From Thamnaconus septentrionalis (taxonomy: Eukaryota; Chordata; Actinopteri; Tetraodontiformes; Monacanthidae), in assembly GCA_009823395.1 (NCBI GenBank), contig CM020511.1, positions 19,279,001 to 19,343,000 of the forward strand: a stretch of 64,000 bases of DNA, in the 5' to 3' direction. Numbering within the stretch: the first letter of the stretch is position 1; every line of letters starts with the position of its first letter. The position numbers and the translations under genes are program-made. A model generated the notes under the pieces. That model saw only the letters and a program-made list of their open reading frames with translations. It searched no databases and was not told where the DNA came from. This document shows, one piece after another, positions 1 through 13,179 of the stretch.

Positions 1-3000
1 TTTGTGTATTTGTTTTTTCTTTTGCTTTCCACCTTTTGCATTTTTGATCGTAGCTTTTCGTATTATTTTTGCCTGTTTTTTATTTTTAAATACAGCTGTG
101 GAAGCAACTTTACGCTCATTTATAGGTGAAAGATTTTTTCTGCCTTCTTTTTGCTTATTCATTTTGATTTTTCGTGCCGCTTCTTTCACAGGTTGCATTT
201 GAAGGTCCTCTGTTGATGACATCTGATCAGCAACAGGTGCACAGATTTCTGCTTTTTTGCCATTCTTCCCCTTTCTTCCTTTCTTCTTCTCTAAAATGTT
301 GGTTTTTCCTTTTATGGCGTCTTCCTGTTTTTTCTTACATTTTGGTGATGGCTTCTTCTCTTTGTTTTTCTTCTCTTTGTCTTGTGGACCAAATTTAACA
401 ACAAGATGAGACTTTTTGGTTCTTTTACGTTTGACTGGTTGGGCACTCATATGCAAATCATCCTTGTGCATTGATCCAACCAGGTCTTGCATATAACCTT
501 GTAAGAAAAAGGCCCTTGCTGGTTTTCTTTTTCGTACTTTTACGAGTTCCTGAGCGGACATTACATTGACAGGAAGTTCTGAAACCTGTGGAGTCAGCTT
601 GTCTCTTGTTGTGGTAGAACCTGTTCTTTAGCTAACTGATCTACTGTTTCACATGAATCCTTCACCTGCTCTTGGTCTTCAGTGTTTACTTCTTGCAGGA
701 TCTCGGATGCATTTTTAGATTTCTCTTCTGTCTCCAGCAATGTAGCTCTATCCAGGTTGTGAACCAGATCTTGATTTACTTCTTGATTGGGCAAATCAAC
801 TGCCTCACCAACATTGGTTTCAGATTCAGTGGGATTTTGTGTCAAAGTTTCCTGTGGGACAACAGGGAAAGAAGGAAGTTCCTGATGCTCTTCCTGTAAA
901 GGTGCCAGTTCTAATTCAACCTTGTGCAACATTGGTTGGTCGGTCAGGCTGGTTTCTTGTTCAAGTGCAATGGTTTGATCAGGAATATTTTGTATGTCAG
1001 TGGTTGCCTCTGCAATGGGTGATGAGATTTCATTTTGTGAAACAGTCTGGTTTTGTTCAAGCTCCATTGTCGGAGTCAAGGCAGGGGTGAGTTCTAATAT
1101 GAATGTTTTCTCAAGGTTTTCTCCCAGGGTATCTCCCTCATTCTGACCAACAATTTGGTCCATAGTGTTGCACTGACCCACACCAATATATGTTTGTTGA
1201 AGTCCGTGATGCATCAACTCTCCACTAGGTGTCTCTGTGTTTCCAGAATGATCAAGTGTGATTTCCATGTTTTCACTTATTGTTACTTCAGAACAAATAC
1301 CTTGAAATAATGGATTTGTTTCTGGTTGTCCATCTGGGGTTATAGGTTCCAATATTATTGTTTGTTCCATTGGATCACATTGGTTGGTTGAGGAACCTAG
1401 TTCTTCCGTCTGTTTAATTCCCATAAAGTCTAATTGCAGTGGATTGAGGTTAAAATTTACTGGTTCTGCCACTTGTGGTATCTGCTGCATTTCCAGTGGT
1501 GGGGCATTAGGGGGCACTTGCCCTAATATGACAACTTGGTTAACTTTCTGTACATTTCCCAGAGATTCAATGAGTCTACAAATTTGCTCTGTGTCAAAAT
1601 TAGCATCAACTTTTTGTAGGGGTCCATTTGGTTCCACCTGAAGCAGTCCAGCTTGACCAAAAGATATTGGAGTGATAATAGGTGTACTCTGTTTCCCTTG
1701 TTGCCCAGGTGGGACAGTATTGCCATTTGCAAGAAGCACTTCGTGTTTAGTTTTTATGTGATGAAGTCGTGTTTTGGGGCTCTTGAAAGCGGCCTTGCAT
1801 ATGGAACAATGATACTTTAGAGAAGCACCTAAAGATAATAAATAATGTTATTATTGTGAATGATATGTCTATATATACTGCTTGATACACACTGATGTTA
1901 CATGTATGGGTCAGTCACCAATTAAATGAGAAAGCACAAACAAGAAAATCTATTGTCAATATACAGTAAATAATATTTTCAAGCTAATCAAATGAATAAG
2001 GGAATTGTTGTTTTTTTTAATTTCTATAGCAATCACAACATCCTAACAGCCTTTAGAACAGCTGTGAGAAAAAAAAAGTTTTTTTATGCATGTTTAAATT
2101 AATGTTTTAAGAAGACAGACCATTATCCAGCTAACATCCTTGGCTCTCTTATTGTGAAAACACATAAAGTGCTTTAGGCTGGCACTTAACATAAAATCAA
2201 AAAAAAAAAAAAAAAAAAGATTTCTTACCGTCATCTTTCTTGCGTTGTACTTTGAATGTGGTATAATTTCCTTCAAAGCCCACTGCGTGAAACAACATAT
2301 GATTTTGAAGAGCTTTGGGCATGGTAAACCTCTTCCCGCACTCTATGCAAACATATGGCCTCTCTCCTGTATGTGTGCGGCGGTGATACTTCAGCAAAGT
2401 CATTGTTTTACAGGGTTTTCCGCAGTCTGTGCAAGCATAGCCGTCAGAGCCAAAGTGAACTTTCTTATGAACGGTGAGCTCGGATGACTTCTTGAAAGCC
2501 TGGTTGCAGATTGGACATGTAAAGGGTTTCTTCTCAATGTGGGCTTTCTGGTGGGCCATGAGCTCGGTGGAGTTTGTAAAGTGGCGGTCACAAACGTAAC
2601 AGGCAAATAGGGAATTCTTTAATATGCACTGTTCGTATTCTGCAGGGTGGTTCAACTTCAGGTGACGCTCCTTGCTCTTGTGGTCACTAAAAATAATATG
2701 GCACTCAATGCACTGCAGGGACATCTGAGATGCTACAGGAAAACAGAACGGGAGAGAAATAACATTTGCCCATTTATACAAAATAGACATTAATATTATA
2801 CTTTTAAGCTGTTTCACAGTGGCAAGTGCATGGTTCTCCACCCAACTTTACAACAAAAGAGACATCTTGACTAGTTTATCACACATTTATAAGGAAAAAT
2901 ACTCACATGTAAGAGGTGTAAGCAGCGGTTTGGACATGTCCATCTTCAGAGGATCTATCATGGCCTTCTTAGATGGAACATATTTCCTGCCATCAAGTAC

Positions 3001-3387
3001 ACATTTGGCCTTGTTCTTATCCTTCTGCGAGCCACACCCAGTACTTGTACTTATATCAGGTACTGGGTCACTGGGCACGCTTGGCTTTAAAGCAGCATCC
3101 AGTTCCATCCCACCAGCACGACCCAAAGGTTGAGTCTGTTGCTGGGCTGCAGGCTCAGGCTCAGGCCCATTTCCCTGCCATACAGTACCCACTTTTGCCT
3201 TAGAGGGGACAGCTGATTTATCCTCTCGCTCTTGTGTATCTGGCTCATTTAGTACTGGCGGGGCTTCAGCTTCTGTGTCCAGTTGTCTCAGTGTGGTTGC
3301 TGTGGTCACAGGATTTGGACCAGGGTTTAACTGGGTCGCGCTCTGCATTCTTCCTGGTCCCTTGACTTCTCCGAAACGCTTGCTCAT
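1..3387 (-). CDS. Gene A: C2H2 zinc-finger protein with acidic/Gln-rich C-terminal half, 3' end beyond window
   Basis: Probable nuclear DNA-binding transcription factor, not identified further. Exons read on the minus strand: 3387-2907 (ATG at 3387, disordered Pro/Gln-rich N-terminus), 2732-2229 (five C2H2 fingers) and 1828 downwards (sixth finger, then a long Glu/Gln/Asn-rich segment resembling an activation domain). Junctions are GT-AG and phase 1 throughout (donors ACAT|GTGAGT and GACG|GTAAGA; acceptors CCTGTAG and TCTTTAG). The sixth finger is completed only after splicing. The frame stops at 594. A second frame, open from 585 to base 1, encodes a very Lys-rich basic tail that leaves the window. 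An 80-nt intron (665-586, phase 0, CAG|GTGAAG to CCACAG) would join the two in frame; a one-base indel near 600 is the alternative. A pyrimidine-rich acceptor ending TGTGTAG just above the ATG indicates a 5' UTR intron. Confidence 0.8.
586..665 (-). other. Candidate 80-nt intron (or frameshift site) in gene A
   Basis: The upstream frame ends at a TGA at 594-596, while a different frame is open from here to base 1. A GTGAAG donor after a CAG codon at 666 and a CCACAG acceptor ending at 586 give a phase-0 splice joining both frames. A second in-frame donor (GAA|GTAAAC, 24 nt further upstream) would also work. The acceptor has a poor pyrimidine tract, so a one-base deletion in the assembly or in the genome is a real alternative. 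Confidence 0.5.
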
Positions 3388-3433
3388 ACATTAAATGGGG
3401 TCCTACACAGAGACACATCAGCATCTGATACAT

Positions 3434-3435
<2 letters not shown>

Positions 3436-3478
<43 letters not shown>
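3436..3478. repeat. (TA)n microsatellite
   Basis: Uninterrupted TA dinucleotides followed by a short CA run, in the 5' UTR intron region of gene A. Confidence 0.95.
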
Positions 3479-3479
<1 letters not shown>

Positions 3480-3488
<9 letters not shown>

Positions 3489-4166
3489 ATATATTACAAT
3501 TTTAAAGCAACCAAACGTGAATGTTTTGGAAGACGATTATCTCAAAGGAAGTTGAGAGACGCTTTTGATTTCGTGTGAGTCGACAGCTGCGAGGGGGAAT
3601 CAATGGTTTTTTTTACAAATTAGTATTACAAAAGAAGACCGTGAAAACAATGGACACGGAGGGAAGACGTTTGCGACTCCATCGCGGTCCACATTTAATA
3701 ATTTAGCTTGTTTAAACACAATATTAAAGGGTGCTGATATTTTCCCCTAAGCCAGCTTTCAATAGCAGTAATGCTGTCAACAAACAATTGAAGATAACGC
3801 CGCTAGCCTAAATTCGCCAGTTTGCGGTCTAAAATGTGGGTGTTTTTCGGACAAATCATTGCAATGGATACGCTTAGTATGGACTCACATGCTAGGTTCC
3901 GTTCATCCATTACGGAGTCTCAGGTGGCCGTGTGAATGCAGAAGGATGTGGGTGTTAGTTTGCTGCTACCTCGGATGCTTCGTCCACCCAAACATCTCCT
4001 ACCTACGTCGCTTCTGTTCAGCAGCACAAAGGCGTCATACTAGGGGCGCAAAGACTTATGACGTCAAAGGTGAAATCACGCATGGGTGGCTCATGGGAAA
4101 TGGTGTTTTTCTTCCCCCAGTACCGCCACAGGACGGTGATGATTGTGCGGGATCTGTTTTCCAGGT

Positions 4167-4197
<31 letters not shown>

Positions 4198-5198
4198 ATT
4201 TTTTGAGAAATAGCGTTTCATAGCAGAAAAGGGGACCGTTACAACGTTATACGTTTAGGGTAAAGTTCTTAGTAGCGAAGCTGTAGTGAGGTACCGTATT
4301 CAGGCTGCTTTCTATCATGTGTACTCAACTTGGAGCCTGAGTTGCTTCTAATAACAACGAAAAACTGAAAATAAAAGAAGGCGTAATAATATTGGAGTGA
4401 GCAATAATGATGGGGCGCACACATCTATCATTAATATTAAAATATCCTTCCCTAATGTTTTTTATTTAGTCAGTTCTGTTCACAGAACATCTAGAAAGCT
4501 TGCAAACAGACATCAAATTCCCAATCTCCTTGCCATGAATGTTACAAATAGCAGATACATCTTATGTAATCGGTTTATGAATAAAATCTTCCAAATTTTT
4601 AATCTGTTCTATCATAGTAGCTCGAAATCACGATTTAAGTATGATTACAATTTGATTGAAGAGGCACTGAAGTTTTAATTGTTTAAATATCTGTTCACCA
4701 CAGGATGAAGGCAGTTACTAGTTTGCTTAAATAGCTAATGGAGAAATTCACAGCACATTTGTGCATTGTACATTTCACAACTATGTCAGCTCTGACAATA
4801 CAAAGTACTTAATTCTTGAAAAAATATTAGCCAAACATTAAGTGGAAACAATCAGGACAATTTTGTTTTGTGTTCTGGAAAATAATGACAAAAAAAACAA
4901 ACATCTTTAATGCATTTATTAGATTTATTTCACTGTTAGAATCAGGACACGTGTGACTGCATATTTTCCTTTCGCTCACAATTAAGGTTTGAGGAGGTTT
5001 GTATTTTCCATCTCATTTCATACACCGTTCATGCAAGTGCAAAAAGACCTTCAGTGTTATTTAACAGCAATGGCCATATACTGTTGTACCTGACCACTTC
5101 TCCTGAGGGATAAGGTAGCACAATTAAGGGCCAGAGAGTACAGAAAAATTATCAGTTGCAAAGGACCATTAGTGAGATCAAGAAAGTCATCAAGAGAA
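3480..5198. other. Intergenic, between gene A 5' flank and gene B 3' end
   Basis: No convincing coding region. 3860-4260 is the most GC-rich part and the likely promoter zone of gene A, without a clear TATA box. A TTTTG pentamer run lies near 4170-4196. 4260-5198 is AT-rich; the portion next to 5199 is probably the gene B 3' UTR. Confidence 0.5.
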
Positions 5199-6526
5199 TT
5201 ACAAAGCATGACAATTTAATTCATCCTGTGGTGTAACATCTGCTGGTATAGGTATCTCCCCAGTGGCATGTTTAATATAATGCAAGTGCAGCTTTGTCAT
5301 TTCATCAAAGCCCATATCACATTCACAGCATTCCCATTCCCAGTATTTATGCTCCCTGTGCATCCGAGCTTCTTGTCCTCCTTGTTGTTCCACACTTACA
5401 GAGTTTGAGTCATCAGGAGGTAGAGATCCGTCCGAGCCAGGTGCCTGATTAGGCCTCAGACGGTGCATAGGTTCTCCGCAATCTGACTCCTCAGAATTTG
5501 CACGATCCTCAGAGTCTTCACAGCGAGGCTCACTTCCATCCTGGTGTTCTTTCTTTTCGTATGACTCATCTTTGTTCGTGCACATTTCTGACTCTTCTGC
5601 AATACTGCTGACTCTCATCTTCTGAACACCTTTCTTCTTTATCAAAAGCTCTGAATTCTTCGTCCCAGGTGGACGTGCACTGAACCCCAGGAAACCTTTG
5701 CGGTGCTTTTTTCTATGGGAAATTAAATTCCCAAGAAAAGAAAAGCTCTTGCCACATAATTTACACTTATAAGGTTTAGACTCAGCGTGGCTTTTAGAGT
5801 GCAACTTAAGATGACAGAGTGATGGGAAGCTCTTCTGGCAAACAGTGCACACATGTGACATCTGACTGTGTCTCAAAAGATGTTTATCGAGCGCCACATC
5901 AGTCAAAAAACCTTTGGCACAACTCAAACACCAAAACGGTTTCTGTTCATGAAAATGATTGTGTGCAATCCACAACTTCAATGATCCAAAGTATTTGTTG
6001 CATAGATCACATTTACGGGGTTCGTAATATGACTTGTGAAGTCTCAGGTGATTAAGTAGCCGTGCTTTTCTCATAAAGGTCATCCCACACTCTAGACACG
6101 TGTGCTTTTTAGGGGTCACTCTTTTCGGTAAAGCTTGTGGGACACTGTGTGACCGTATGTGTTTTCGAAATGAAACCAGGTATATGTAAACCTTGCCACA
6201 AAATACGCAAGAATAAAAATTCTGTGTCTTTGAAGCATTTACTAAATCTTGGTAAGAGCAAGATGAGTTTGACAGCAATGAGTTGCTCATGTCAACCTTC
6301 TCTGGATTTTCATCCACGTTGAAGTCCCAGTGCATCTCTTCTTTCTCCTCATCCAGTTCAACTGCAGGATCTCTGATTTTTCCAGTGGAACTTTCCCCTT
6401 GTTTTTCCACCTTCTCCTCCTCCTCGTCCTCCTCTTCGAGGGCATGCTGGTGAAGGTGAGTTTTGAAGACCTCTTGATTTGTAAACTTGAGTCCACAATC
6501 CTTGCATGCAAGCCTGACCTGATTTA
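5199..6526 (-). CDS. Gene B: C2H2 zinc-finger protein, terminal exon with 8 fingers
   Basis: One coding exon is visible, starting after the acceptor TTTGTTTTAG at 6527 in phase 1. The first finger (CKDCGLKF) begins a few codons in, followed by an acidic Glu/Asp run. Six fingers then sit in a tight block (about 5700-6250), followed by a Ser/Glu-rich linker with basic patches, and finally an isolated C-terminal finger (CCECDMGF ... HYIKHA) like those ending genes D and E. No in-frame ATG precedes finger 1, so a 5' exon ending in phase 1 is needed. None is recognisable between 6540 and 8250. The gene C first exon (14078-13964) ends in phase 1 and would fit, giving about 480 residues. Likely a nuclear DNA-binding regulator. 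Confidence 0.75.
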
Positions 6527-6539
6527 CTAAAACAAAAAA

Positions 6540-8250
6540 GAAGAGGAAAAGGAACTAATTTAGATCATTTAAAAGTACATTGTTTTTTTCCTAAGGTCTT
6601 TCTGAAAGAAATAGTGCGTATAAATATAGGAATAAATATAAGTTGATATAAATGTATGTACTTGATACAAAAAAATAATTTCTGGTAGTCAAGTTTAATT
6701 AAATACTGTCAAGACTTATGGTGCTTACCTTCGTTTTACTCAACTAGAGCAATTACAGGTTTGGTGTCAAGTCAATTTCTTTGTACTTGACATAAAAGTC
6801 TACCAAATTCATTGTTAATGTCTGTTAGGGAAAACACATTGCATATGTGCACCACGTATACATAACTACATTACACAAATAATAATGATGCTGAAAGTGT
6901 TATTTGGGCGCTATAGTTCGATGGGACATTCTTTCAATATTTTAAAAATCAGGTTTTCAATTTAAAAAATGAAAAATAACCTTGAACATTGGAACGTTTC
7001 AGTAGTGATTTGTATAGTAAATTATCAAATAATAGACACTGATAAATTAGTCTATTCTTTTATCCATGACTTAAAAAAGCCAACACAAACATCCATTTTC
7101 TTTCACACTAAAGACACCCATGTAAAAATGGCTTGACTAAAAACTTAGAATGAAAGATCAAGTTTTCTCTGGCTGGTTTCAGACTTGATTTTCAGATTCA
7201 ATAAAAAATAGAAACAAAGCGCCATCAACAACATATGCAACACTATTCTGTGGCTGAATTAATCACACAACGCATTAATTAACGCAAAAAATGGTAATTT
7301 ATTTTTTTATCATGTTATGTTGTTGTTTTTTTTGATTATTCAGAAATGGCCAGTTTAATGGGATGTCAAACAATTATCTGGCCTTTTTGGGGAGAAAAAA
7401 ATACACTGTTACTGGTACATGAAACTAACATTCATCTTACATCAACGTAAGCAATGGGTCAATGATAATCTTTCTACAGCAGTTTTAATAATTCTACAAA
7501 AAGGAAATATAATGCAAACTATAGATTATCGCATAAATGCAGAGCGGTGTACATTTAACTGCGTTGTGATCATCAATATATTTTACCAGTTTCAATAACA
7601 CTGCATTTCCTTAAAGCTCAATATTTCAGTAAATATGAAAATAAAACCCTGATCACCAAAATGTTATGCTGTTCATGATTAACAGCTATGTTATCAGTAG
7701 ATACTTGTGTACTGTATGTCTATTTGGAGAACTGTGCAGATGGGTGTCAGCACTTGTACATGCATGACTCCTTTATACAGAAACACAAAGACTAGCATAC
7801 TTTAGCCTGTAATACCTAAAATTGAAGATCAGGGTTCAACTGTCTTTTCAAAACAAGAACAAAACAAAAAGTAGCACCAAAAAATAGTCTTAACATCTGA
7901 AGGACTCATTACGTTTCTACACATTTTAATCCAGTGTTAAGTGACGCCTGAGACCAGGACTTTAACTAAGAATGTTTTTGAAGAAGAAACATTACCGAAT
8001 CATAGCAACAACAAAAAAAAGCATGTTTCTGTAGAGCCACAAAGTGAATTTATAGCTTAATGTACTGATTATAGTAGTTTAGCAATGACTAATAACAACT
8101 CAAATATCCACAATCTACAGTGTCAGCTTTTCAATCTCAGAATGTTCAGCATATCATACCCTATGTACAGGTTCTGTGTAATACTGCTGCACATCAACAC
8201 GTAGTTCCACCTTTACAACAAGCAAGGCTTTGAAGTCTGCGGTGCTCTAA
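6540..8250. other. AT-rich gap between genes B and C
   Basis: No open reading frame of note on either strand. A donor-like AAG|GTAAGC on the minus strand (exon side ending at 6729) is present, but the phase needed for gene B meets a stop just upstream. The part close to 8251 is probably the gene C 3' UTR. Confidence 0.5.
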
Positions 8251-11200
8251 TCACTCTATCTGTTTGAAATTGCCAATACATTCTTGGTGGTGATCAATAA
8301 GGTCCTGTATTTCACTAAATGTCCGGGGGCAAACGGAGCAATGATACGAATCATTGCTCGAGTGCCGAGTTTCATGTTTTTGCAACGCGACAAGCGAAAG
8401 AAAGGCTTTCCCACAATGTTGGCACCTATGGCTACTCTGTGCCTGGCTGTCTTGACTCCGTGAAGATGGCGGAGGGGGCTTGGCTCTGCTGTTGTCAGAG
8501 GGGATTGTGGGTTTTAATGGCTGCTGGGACAGGGCAGCTCTGAGCCTGAAGCGAACCTCATTTGGGAGACGACCGCGGACTTCATCGTGCCAGGTGAGGT
8601 GCTGTTTCAGTTGGCTTTCGGTCCAAAAACCCTGGCAGCACAGGGCACAACAAAAAGGTCTGCTCTTCGCTTTGGCCTTATGGGCCTCTCTGTGTTCTTC
8701 TGTTAAGAAAGCTTTACCACACTTATTGCACTTGAAGAGGTATTTGACTGTACCGTGTAACTCAAGGCCACGAGGTACAGCCACCTCAGCTGTGGACTCG
8801 GGGCTGCTCGTTTCCTGTTCGCACTGTTCCTGTTTTACCTCCAGGGGCAAAATCTTTTGGTGAGGAAGGACGCCTGGCAAGGTGCTCTGCACCTTCACTT
8901 CAGAAATCGAGGCCTCTGGCACAGGCAGGGGATCAGACTTGATGACCTTCTTTCTGATTTCAAGTGGGCTATTACTAATACTACTATCACCAACAGCTTG
9001 TCCACTGACAGCTTTAACTGGCTCTTTAACTGCACGTAAAGAAACTTTCTTTTTGCCTTTTGTCTTTTTAGAGTGAACTTGCCAATTGTGGGCACGCAGA
9101 CCTCTTGCTTTGGCAAAGGTCATCGAGCAGATGGGACATTGATGAGCGTGAAGTTTCCGTGAGGCTGACGTGGGTACGCTCCTACCAACCTTTGCGACTT
9201 CTTGTACAACCTGGCCAACAGCGGCAGGACCTTTTTTTTGATCATCTGCAGCCCGAACAGCAATAGAATGCTCATTTTCACGGTGGGCAGTAAGAAGTGA
9301 AACTTGCACAAATGTCTTGTTACACTCCGAACATGAAAACTCTTGATTTTGAGAACCAACGGTGTCTCTACTCTCCTCAGGTTTGAATAATTTGGCCTCT
9401 GATTTGAGTTTGTTTTGACACTGAGGATTGAACAACTGGTGTCGATGAAGAACACAAAGGTTAAAAAATGGTTTGCCACATTTGTTACACTCGTGACGTC
9501 CACCCTCTGACTTTTGGCTTAAAGATTCCAAGTCCTCATCTTTGTCAATCTCTGGGGGAAACGTTTTTTCTTTATGCCATCTTTTATGGGAACCAAGTGC
9601 CGAGTTGGACATGAATCGCCTCCCACATTCAGAGCAGCGGAAAAGTCCTTTGTCTGACTCATCTGCTGTAGGTTTGTTAAGCAGCACTGACATGGGTCCC
9701 TTTGGTTTCGTTACTGACTTATAACCATCAACGTGAATTCTTTTATGGAAATTTAAAGCTCCGACCACAGAAAATCGTCTGTCACACTTTTTGCACTTGT
9801 ATTTCAAATCATTTGCTCTTTGTTTTAAGGAGCCAACAGCCACTTGTTTTTTTATTTTCAAGTCCACAGTAACTTCTTCATTTACTTCGGCTTTAATGGA
9901 CTCTGATGAGCAGTCCTGTGTGCTTGCATCCATACGCAACTCATGCAAATTTGAAGTATCATCACTCTCCCCACATACTGCCTTACAAGGAGGTTCCCTT
10001 TTGATGCAAAGCTTCTGGTGAGCCCTCAATGAGGCTTTGCTGTTAAAATGTGCCAGGCATGTTGCACACTGAAGATCCTCTAGCTTAACAGTAGATCTCG
10101 GTGAGGTTAGCGAGTAGCCCGTCTCATAGCCGTGACTCTTCATGTGAAACTGAAGTGCTTTCGCGCGTGAGAAAAGCTTCCCACAGTCGGGACAGCTGTA
10201 CGTGTTCTTTTTCAACTGCTCAACCTGATGCTGAAAAGACTTAATGGGAGGTGGCAGTAACTGGTCGCTGTGGACAACCTGGTGTCTGAGGAGGCTCGAA
10301 AACAGACGAAATGACCTGTTGCACAGTTCACACTTGTGATCTCCATTTTCATGCTTACGCATGTGCAATGACATAATGCCTTTGTGCCTAAACTTCCTAC
10401 CACACACAGGACACGCTACCTTCATGCTGGAGCGTGAATGTCCATTAACAGAATGCAAGGAACCCGTGAGGCCTTTCCTCAGTCTTAAATCTGTACATTG
10501 AGACGGACTTTGCTTGTGGTGGGAGTACGCTCCCAGAGACCAAAAACCCTTCCCACACTGTTCACAGTGATACATCTTTGGACCAAGCAGGGTTTTCGTT
10601 GGATTGTACTCTTTCTTCGTCAGTGAAACGTTCTCTTTCTTTTGGGAAGCGCACGTTTTCATGTGGTTATACAAGGTAGCTGCGTGTGAATAAGACAACA
10701 TGCAATCTGGGCACTGATAGCGTTTTCTTTTGGGATGATGCAACTGATGAGCGACTAAAGCAGACAAACGAGAGAAGCATTTACCGCAATCGTCACATGT
10801 TAATTTTTTCTTGTCGGTTTCATCTTTCTGGTTCAAAATTTCATCTGCATTGACATTACCGTGTTCCTGCATGTGACTACAGTGAGCTGCATAGCTACTG
10901 GTTTCATGGCCGCATGCATCACATATGTAAACTGCCACTGACTGACCTTGAGTTCGTTGTCTCCTCGTACGAATGTCATGCCACATTCTGTGTACGCGCA
11001 GTGAAGAAGCACTAGAAAACCAACGGTAACAATCGGGGCAATCAAATCTTTCCTCTGTCGTGTTATGTTCAGTCTCCTCTGCTACAGATGCGCACTGCAA
11101 ATCAGCCAGCCCAAAGTCAAGTTTTACAATTTTCAAATCCATTCCTGGTTTTGAAACAGTACCGTAGGGGGGAAACAAAGGGTCACCGTCATCTTGGTCC

Positions 11201-13009
11201 GATTCACACAGCAGCTCGAGGTCAGGATTCAGGTCTTGAACGGGCTCCTCCTCAGATTCACTCGCACTAATCACGTGTACGTTAAAGTCCCCTGGTTCAT
11301 AACTTGCCACTTCCTCATCAGTGTCATTTGCAGGCAGGTCTTCAGGCACACTGGTAGGAGAAAAAACTATTTTGTGTTCCATCGGTTTTTTCTCAGTCTT
11401 TCTAGTTCCCACAATGTTCTGTTGAGGTATCGGTGAGCTGCCCATTTGGAGTTTGTACTCAGTTTCCCTGAATACATCAGTGTGATGAAGCCGATGTGAT
11501 TGGAGTGCCGAAGCCCGAGAGAACTTAAGTCCACAGTCCGGACATTCGAATGACTTCTTTTGAATCTGACACACCTGATGAAGAAATGACTTTGAAGGAG
11601 CCTCGTCACTGTGTGCCATGCGCTGGTGCCTGTCGTAGAATGTAAGACTCATGAAGGTTTTTCCACATTCCTCACAAGCAATTCTTTTTGCTGAGTCATC
11701 GGAATGGTTATCGTGCCAGCGCTGATGGTTAAAATAAGCAATGTGACCGTTAAAGGACTTGTCACATTCACTACAGTGAAAGCCACCAATTTTCTTTGGT
11801 TTTTCTGGCAATCCTTCCGGGGTGCATTTATTGTTGCGACTGAATCGTTGGTGTGTCTTTAGCCGCATCATAGCAGAGAACGTTTTGCCACATGCACACG
11901 AGAAAAGTTTTTCAGGAGACACATTTGTCTGATTTTCAGTAGTTTTGGGTTCAGCTTCCGAGTCTTCAGTGTTGGGTGCCTCCCCCGAAGTCTTGCCTCG
12001 TGATTTGACTAAGTTTTCTTCGTGACATCTACGGTGTGCATCGAGGGCTGAAGCCCGGGAATAACTTCGACCACAAGACTCGCACTGAAATGCCTTTTTT
12101 TTCAATTGATCAAGGTCTTTAAAAAGTGATTTGCTGGCTTGTTGGTGCGAGCGCTGGTGGTTAAGCAAGTGTCCAATCACACCATAACATTTTCCACACT
12201 CTGGACATTGAAAACGTTGCTGCTTCATTGTCACAGGATTTTTTTCAATCTTAGGTTCCTGTTGAGAGGTGTGACCGTGATCCTTCTCCATGTGCCAGTG
12301 GAGCTCCCTTTGTCCCACGAAAGAGATGGAACACAAAGTGCAGAAGTTAGCTGCCCCGTTGCCCGTTTCTGCCTCAAGTAATCCACCTGTCTGATCACCC
12401 GAGAACTCCTTTCCTTGCTGGTGTCGATGGCAATGCTCCAAGTAGAGGGCTTCCTCTTGGAAGGACTCATCGCAATCCTGGCAGCAGAAAATTCCAAATC
12501 CTAGAAATAGAAAAAGGAATATGGGAGGTCAAGGGAGGCAACTCCTCTTTCAGTAAAAGATGAAAAAAAAAAAAAAAATCACAAAAACACAGGTGCACAA
12601 CAAGTAAAAAACAGCATTTACAGCATAATCTTATAACACTTGATTCTGTAAAAAAAAATACTTTTACTATCTGAGCATAAAATGAAAGTATATAAGATTA
12701 AAAAAAAAAAAAAAAAACAAATATTTTTTAATATATTATTTATTTATTTATTTTTATAAATGCTTTATCACAGGAAGGCAAAAGCTTCCAATATATGTTG
12801 GGCTTGCACCATAGGTCCATCAGGTCACTGGTGGTGTTTGGATGAAAATAAAACTTGTTCTCATTTAGTCTTATTGTTGATATGTTTAGTGTTTAGTGTG
12901 ATCTGATCATTCTGGGCAGCATGGTTTACACTGATTCTGACTCAGCATGGCAACGTGTCTCTCCACGTTTTGTTTGAATGAGAACCTTTACACACAATCT
13001 AAGTTTTTC

Positions 13010-13054
<45 letters not shown>

Positions 13055-13128
13055 ATATATATTGTATATATATATATATATATAAAATAAACATACATAT
13101 ATATGTTTATTTTATATATACACTCACC

Positions 13129-13179
<51 letters not shown>

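Noticed and set aside
8251..12441. Regular about 84-base periodicity resembling a CRISPR array
   Set aside because: It is the C2H2 finger repeat in coding sequence; the repeats are diverged, in frame, and the genome is eukaryotic.
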